Shown here one piece after another: positions 61,347 through 64,000 of a DNA stretch of 64,000 nucleotides. The stretch covers positions 620,001 to 684,000 of the forward strand of contig NZ_JQMW01000009.1 of assembly GCF_000744935.1 (NCBI RefSeq). Reading direction: 5' to 3'. The number at the start of each line of letters is the position of its first letter. Within the stretch, counting starts at the first letter, position 1. The stretch comes from Clostridium sp. KNHs214. Its GTDB lineage: Bacteria; Bacillota; Clostridia; Clostridiales; Clostridiaceae. The notes beneath the pieces are model-generated. The model saw only the letters and a list, made by a program, of their open reading frames with translations, did no database searches and was not told where the DNA came from. The position numbers were made by a program, and so were the translations under genes.

Positions 61347-61565
61347 TTAAATCCGCACCCGCAGCCCGTTCAAGTCCTCGGCGCGGATACCTACAAGATA
61401 CCAGTTGTCCCCGTACTCAATCCGGGTCGGCTTCCATTTGCCGCCTGTGAATACGTCCATGCACTCGCCGCAATGCAGACCGCCGTAATAGTCGGCAATG
61501 TCAAAGCGAATGTCGTAGCGGTCAGCGGTTTCGTCAAAAATCAAAGCTCCTGTTTTCTGTGCCAT
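61347..61565 (-). CDS. DUF5348 family protein
   Basis: A 72-residue protein, MAQKTGALIFDETADRYDIR then ADYYGGLHCGECMDVFTGGK, matching the DUF5348 family common in ICEs. Function is unknown. GGAGGATTTACCAC precedes ATG 61565. The IS4 element lies just upstream, separating it from repA. Confidence 0.88.
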   Translation of the reverse strand: MAQKTGALIFDETADRYDIRFDIADYYGGLHCGECMDVFTGGKWKPTRIEYGDNWYLVGIRAEDLNGLRVRI

Positions 61566-61594
61566 GTGGTAAATCCTCCTTTTTTTCGTTTACA

Positions 61595-61605
61595 GGCTTT
61601 CGCCC
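61595..61605 (+). repeat. Target-site duplication of the IS4-family element, left copy
   Basis: GGCTTTCGCCC at 61595-61605 is repeated at 63210-63220. The 11-bp length is within the 10-13 bp normal for IS4/IS231 elements. One copy restores the repA C-terminus (GES, Leu, stop). Confidence 0.8.
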
Positions 61606-63209
61606 AATGTCATCAAGTTAATATTCAATAATATGGAATCTTAGCTTGCGATTTTTATTTTATTGGGTTAATTTATGAAATATTAAAATAAGACTTGTTT
61701 TAGACTTATTTTTTTGTATGACAAATAAATCCTGATAACTGTCAGAATTTTTGTACAAACATGAAATAGGATTCTTGTTAAAGGCTATTTGTTTAAAGCT
61801 ACAGACTACGTTTTTTATTTTTCTTATACTTTCCTCTTGCAATTCTTTTGATGCGAGGATTTTGTCTATTAGGTCTTATGGGAATGCTACTTTTTGAAAC
61901 CTTTTGCATGATTTCTTTATAAATCTTATTTCTTTTTCTTGGACTTTCTTCAAGATACATCATTATAAGCTTATCTTTTAAGCTGCCTATTAAAATATTT
62001 AAGTTTGTCTTATATTCATACTTTGTTTCTTTATTTTCTCTTTCAACTCTTGCTATTTCATCACTATCTTTACGTGCCAATTCAATCATATTTGACAGAT
62101 AAATAGAAGCATAGAAATCCTGCTCTATTGCTATTTTAGTTATACCTGTAAAGTTTTCTATTTCAAGTCGATTTTTTAATTCATCATATTTTATCTCTAT
62201 GCCCCATCTTTTAAAATATAATTCTTTAAATTCTTGAATTTTCATAGATTCATCAAATAAATTAGTTACTAAAACTTCTTCAGTTTCTGGGTCAAGATAG
62301 AATTTTATAACTCTAACTTTATATGTTTTTTTATCATGTGTAATTTCTATTATTTGATCCTGTTTTTCTACATTAATTTTTTTCTTGAATACATTATTTT
62401 TTAGTCTCATGACAAAATAAATATTGCTTTCAATCAACGTAGACATCAGCTCAATACTTGGGTATCCCCTATCAAATAATATCAAGTCCTTTATTGAAGA
62501 AACTTTTTTCATTTCAGAAATTAATTCTAATGCTATCTTTCTTTCAGAAGTTTCAAAACGATATATTTTACTTTTTATAACAATCTTATTTAGCACATCA
62601 AAGAGACATGAAGCACTTGCGCGAGCAATGGCTACGCTAGTGTGTTGATTCTTTGCATATCCAAACTCATTTCTCAAGGTTTCTGTATTAGGTAACTCTA
62701 TTGTAGTACCATCAATGGCAGTTAATCTGTATCCATTCCAAAGCTTGTATTCATCACATTCTTCATAAATAACATCTACTATTTTATCATTTAGCTCAAT
62801 AAATGCATTAGGATTAATTTTTTGCCTGTTTTCTGAAAAAGCTTGTTTTGAAATTGTATCTTCTCTTTTTAAAATCACTTCAAAAAAATTGTTTAATTCT
62901 ACTTGTAAAGACTTGTTTATCATATTTAGCATAAATAGCATTGTTTCTTTAAATCCCATTTTTCCTGCCCTCGTAAAGTATGATGGACTTGTTCTATTCG
63001 AACATTTAAATATATAGTCCTCAATCATTATTTTACTTTGTAACATGGCTTTTTTAAAGCTTTTTTTAAATTTCATTTTTATCACCTTTAATCATTAGAA
63101 ATACACAAAATTTATGTGCTCTTTTTGATTATTTGTGATAATTTTAAAATGTAAAGTGTTTTTGAAAGGAGTTTTTTACTTTTTATTACATTTTAGTTTG
63201 ATGACATTG
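61606..63209 (-). mobile_element. IS4-family insertion sequence
   Basis: About 1604 bp with terminal inverted repeats AATGTCATCAA (61606-61616) and TTGATGACATT (63198-63208). It is AT-rich and encodes one transposase on the minus strand. It is flanked by an 11-bp duplication. The insert lies at the 3' end of repA. Confidence 0.9.
61799..63085 (-). CDS. IS4-family transposase
   Basis: A 428-residue DDE transposase. First Asp in TAIDGTTIELP, second in LILFDRGYPSIELM, and the IS4 YREK signature in YFKRWGIEIKYDELK (Tyr-x2-Arg-x3-Glu-x6-Lys). The Lys/Arg-rich C-terminus is KIRR-like (RIARGKYKKNKKRS). The start is preceded by AAAGGTGAT. No frameshift or stop was seen, so it may be active. Confidence 0.93.
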   Translation of the reverse strand: MIKMKFKKSFKKAMLQSKIMIEDYIFKCSNRTSPSYFTRAGKMGFKETMLFMLNMINKSLQVELNNFFEVILKREDTISKQAFSENRQKINPNAFIELNDKIVDVIYEECDEYKLWNGYRLTAIDGTTIELPNTETLRNEFGYAKNQHTSVAIARASASCLFDVLNKIVIKSKIYRFETSERKIALELISEMKKVSSIKDLILFDRGYPSIELMSTLIESNIYFVMRLKNNVFKKKINVEKQDQIIEITHDKKTYKVRVIKFYLDPETEEVLVTNLFDESMKIQEFKELYFKRWGIEIKYDELKNRLEIENFTGITKIAIEQDFYASIYLSNMIELARKDSDEIARVERENKETKYEYKTNLNILIGSLKDKLIMMYLEESPRKRNKIYKEIMQKVSKSSIPIRPNRQNPRIKRIARGKYKKNKKRSL

Positions 63210-64000
63210 GGCTTTCGCCCTCTTTGTAGGTGTAATAGTCCGGGTCGCCGTACTTCGGCTTCCTCGGTGCAAGTGCGCCGCTTGCCATATCGTGAGCCAC
63301 AAGGGAAGTGTAATAGCTGTCAATGGTAGACGGGGCATTGAAAAGCACCGCCTTTAGGTACTGCTTGATGTTGCGGATTTTTGTGGTGTTCTCCTGCATA
63401 CAGTCAAGCACAAAGCGGATATGTTCGCTGTTCAGCTTCATAAACTTTGACTTCACAAGCTCGGCAGGGTAATCGTCCCCGGCAATACGGATTTTCTTTC
63501 TTGCCGTACAGACGGTTTCAAGCATGAGGTCAACAATCTCATTCAGACGGTCGCGGTCAAGGCTTCTGTCCTGCAAGAGAATGTCATAGGCGATATTGTC
63601 CTTGATAATTTCCTCATACACTCGGTAAGCGTCGTTCCTTTCCGTTCTTTTCCGTTCCGGCGGCTCTGCCGCTTCGTCCTCGCCATAAGGCAAGGGATTT
63701 AGGGAATGGATAGGAATGGAATGGGTACTTTGTTCATCAGTAATTATTTTTTCTTTTTTTGGTAAGTTAGTTCTTGATATATCTTTATTTAATTGCGTTG
63801 GATTTTCCGACGTCGGATTATCCGTTGTCGGATTTTCCAATATCGGGTTATCCGCTGTTGGATTTTCCAATATCGGGTTATCCGCTGTTGGATTTTCCAA
63901 TACCGGGTTATCCAATCCCGGCGGCTGCGGCTGTTCGTAAATGGTGTACTCGATAGCGGTCATTTTGCCTTTCTCGTCGCGTCCCTGCCGCCTTGTGATA
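63193..64000 (-). CDS. repA: Replication initiator protein A (RepA), C-terminal part
   Basis: The frame stays open to the right edge (ITRRQGRDEKGK before the internal Met at 63963), so the N-terminal initiator domain lies outside. The visible 269 residues contain a repeated NP[TI]LENPTADNP stretch, a linker and a C-terminal domain, IRNIKQYLKAVLFNAPSTID. The IS4 element changes the end: GESL-stop would be the native terminus, now GESPMSSN-stop. It probably drives plasmid-like replication of the excised ICE. Confidence 0.85.
   Translation of the reverse strand, partial: ITRRQGRDEKGKMTAIEYTIYEQPQPPGLDNPVLENPTADNPILENPTADNPILENPTTDNPTSENPTQLNKDISRTNLPKKEKIITDEQSTHSIPIHSLNPLPYGEDEAAEPPERKRTERNDAYRVYEEIIKDNIAYDILLQDRSLDRDRLNEIVDLMLETVCTARKKIRIAGDDYPAELVKSKFMKLNSEHIRFVLDCMQENTTKIRNIKQYLKAVLFNAPSTIDSYYTSLVAHDMASGALAPRKPKYGDPDYYTYKEGESPMSSN
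63799..63920 (+). repeat. Tandem 30-bp repeats inside repA
   Basis: Bases 63841-63870 and 63871-63900 are identical 30-mers, flanked by degenerate copies back to about 63799 and on to 63920. They encode the repeated NPILENPTAD peptide. There are no spacers, so this is not a CRISPR. Direct repeats in an initiator gene can be iteron-like, but the period is also a multiple of three, as for a protein repeat. Confidence 0.8.

Larger units (their letters stand above)
30107..64000. mobile_element. Tn1549/CTn-type integrative and conjugative element, left part
   Basis: A tyrosine integrase and Xis at the left end are followed by relaxase, MobC, VirD4, VirB4, PrgI, VirB6-like, Maff2, TopB, DUF4315/DUF4366, CHAP hydrolase, TTRAP, Cys-rich VLP, YodL/ArdC, PcfB and RepA. 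This is the gene set and order of Tn1549-like ICEs such as the C. difficile CTn elements. The base composition jumps from AT-rich chromosome to GC-rich ICE at about 30,150. Three insertion elements lie inside. The right end is outside the window. Confidence 0.93.

Noticed and set aside
63799-63920. Possible CRISPR array because of regular 30-bp repeats
   Set aside because: The units are directly adjacent without unique spacers, lie in frame inside repA and encode a peptide repeat; no cas genes are near.
1-64000. tRNA or rRNA genes and known riboswitches
   Set aside because: No cloverleaf, rRNA segment or recognised riboswitch core was seen on either strand by eye; tRNAscan-SE and Infernal/Rfam would be decisive.

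Overview
The window joins two very different DNAs. Bases 1 to about 30,100 are AT-rich chromosome of a motile, Gram-positive Clostridium. The flagellar gene order, a FliR-FlhB fusion, the TIGR02530-type flagellar protein and the Mn-dependent pyrophosphatase suggest the C. botulinum group I / C. sporogenes neighbourhood; this is inference from gene content. Bases from about 30,100 to the right edge are visibly GC-richer and form the left part of a Tn1549/CTn-type integrative and conjugative element (ICE) that runs off the window.

Chromosome: a nearly continuous plus-strand flagellar operon (2-21131) starts inside fliG. It encodes the export ATPase and its regulators (fliH, fliI, fliJ), hook assembly (fliK, flgD, TIGR02530 protein, flgE), flbD, the stator (motA, motB), fliL, the export gate (fliO, fliP, fliQ, fliR-flhB, flhA), the placement GTPase and ATPase (flhF, fleN), a PilZ c-di-GMP receptor, sigma-28 (fliA), two small membrane or coiled-coil proteins and two rod proteins. 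A terminator ends it. Then come a minus-strand Mn pyrophosphatase (ppaC), a SERCA-like P-type ATPase, an unrecognised small basic protein, a Lon-family protease with apparently ruined Walker motifs, and minus-strand ychF.

ICE: its integrase end lies within about 50 bp upstream of ychF. From left to right it holds integrase, excisionase, a GC-rich structured non-coding stretch, a broken HTH_16 regulator, a sigma-like factor, an AT-rich cargo segment with a Vat/CatB-type acetyltransferase, a CD3324-family protein and an Xre regulator. Next are mobC and the relaxase on the plus strand. The minus-strand transfer operon follows, transcribed towards the left: RepA (partial), DUF5348, PcfB, VirD4, Maff2, VirB6-like, PrgI, VirB4, a DNA methyltransferase, a CHAP hydrolase, DUF4315, DUF4366, TopB, an ArdC-like/YodL protein, TTRAP and a Cys-rich VLP protein.

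Three other transposable elements sit in the ICE. A 3.15-kb DUF6431-DDE-AAA transposon with a 6-bp target duplication splits the HTH_16 gene. An IS21-type element splits the ArdC-YodL gene. An IS4-family element with an 11-bp duplication sits on the last codons of repA. For the first and third, removing the insert and one target copy restores an exact reading frame; for the IS21 element it does so if the tentative TATA duplication is accepted.

The most unusual signal is a pair of 97-nt, three-hairpin sequences, one before mobC and one in inverted orientation before the ArdC-like gene. Their outer parts are nearly identical, while the middle stem has different sequence but still pairs. Also notable are mutually exclusive hairpins before the CD3324-family gene, a probable ATT-initiated gene before flgF, and a shared PS[IV]R motif in three ICE proteins.
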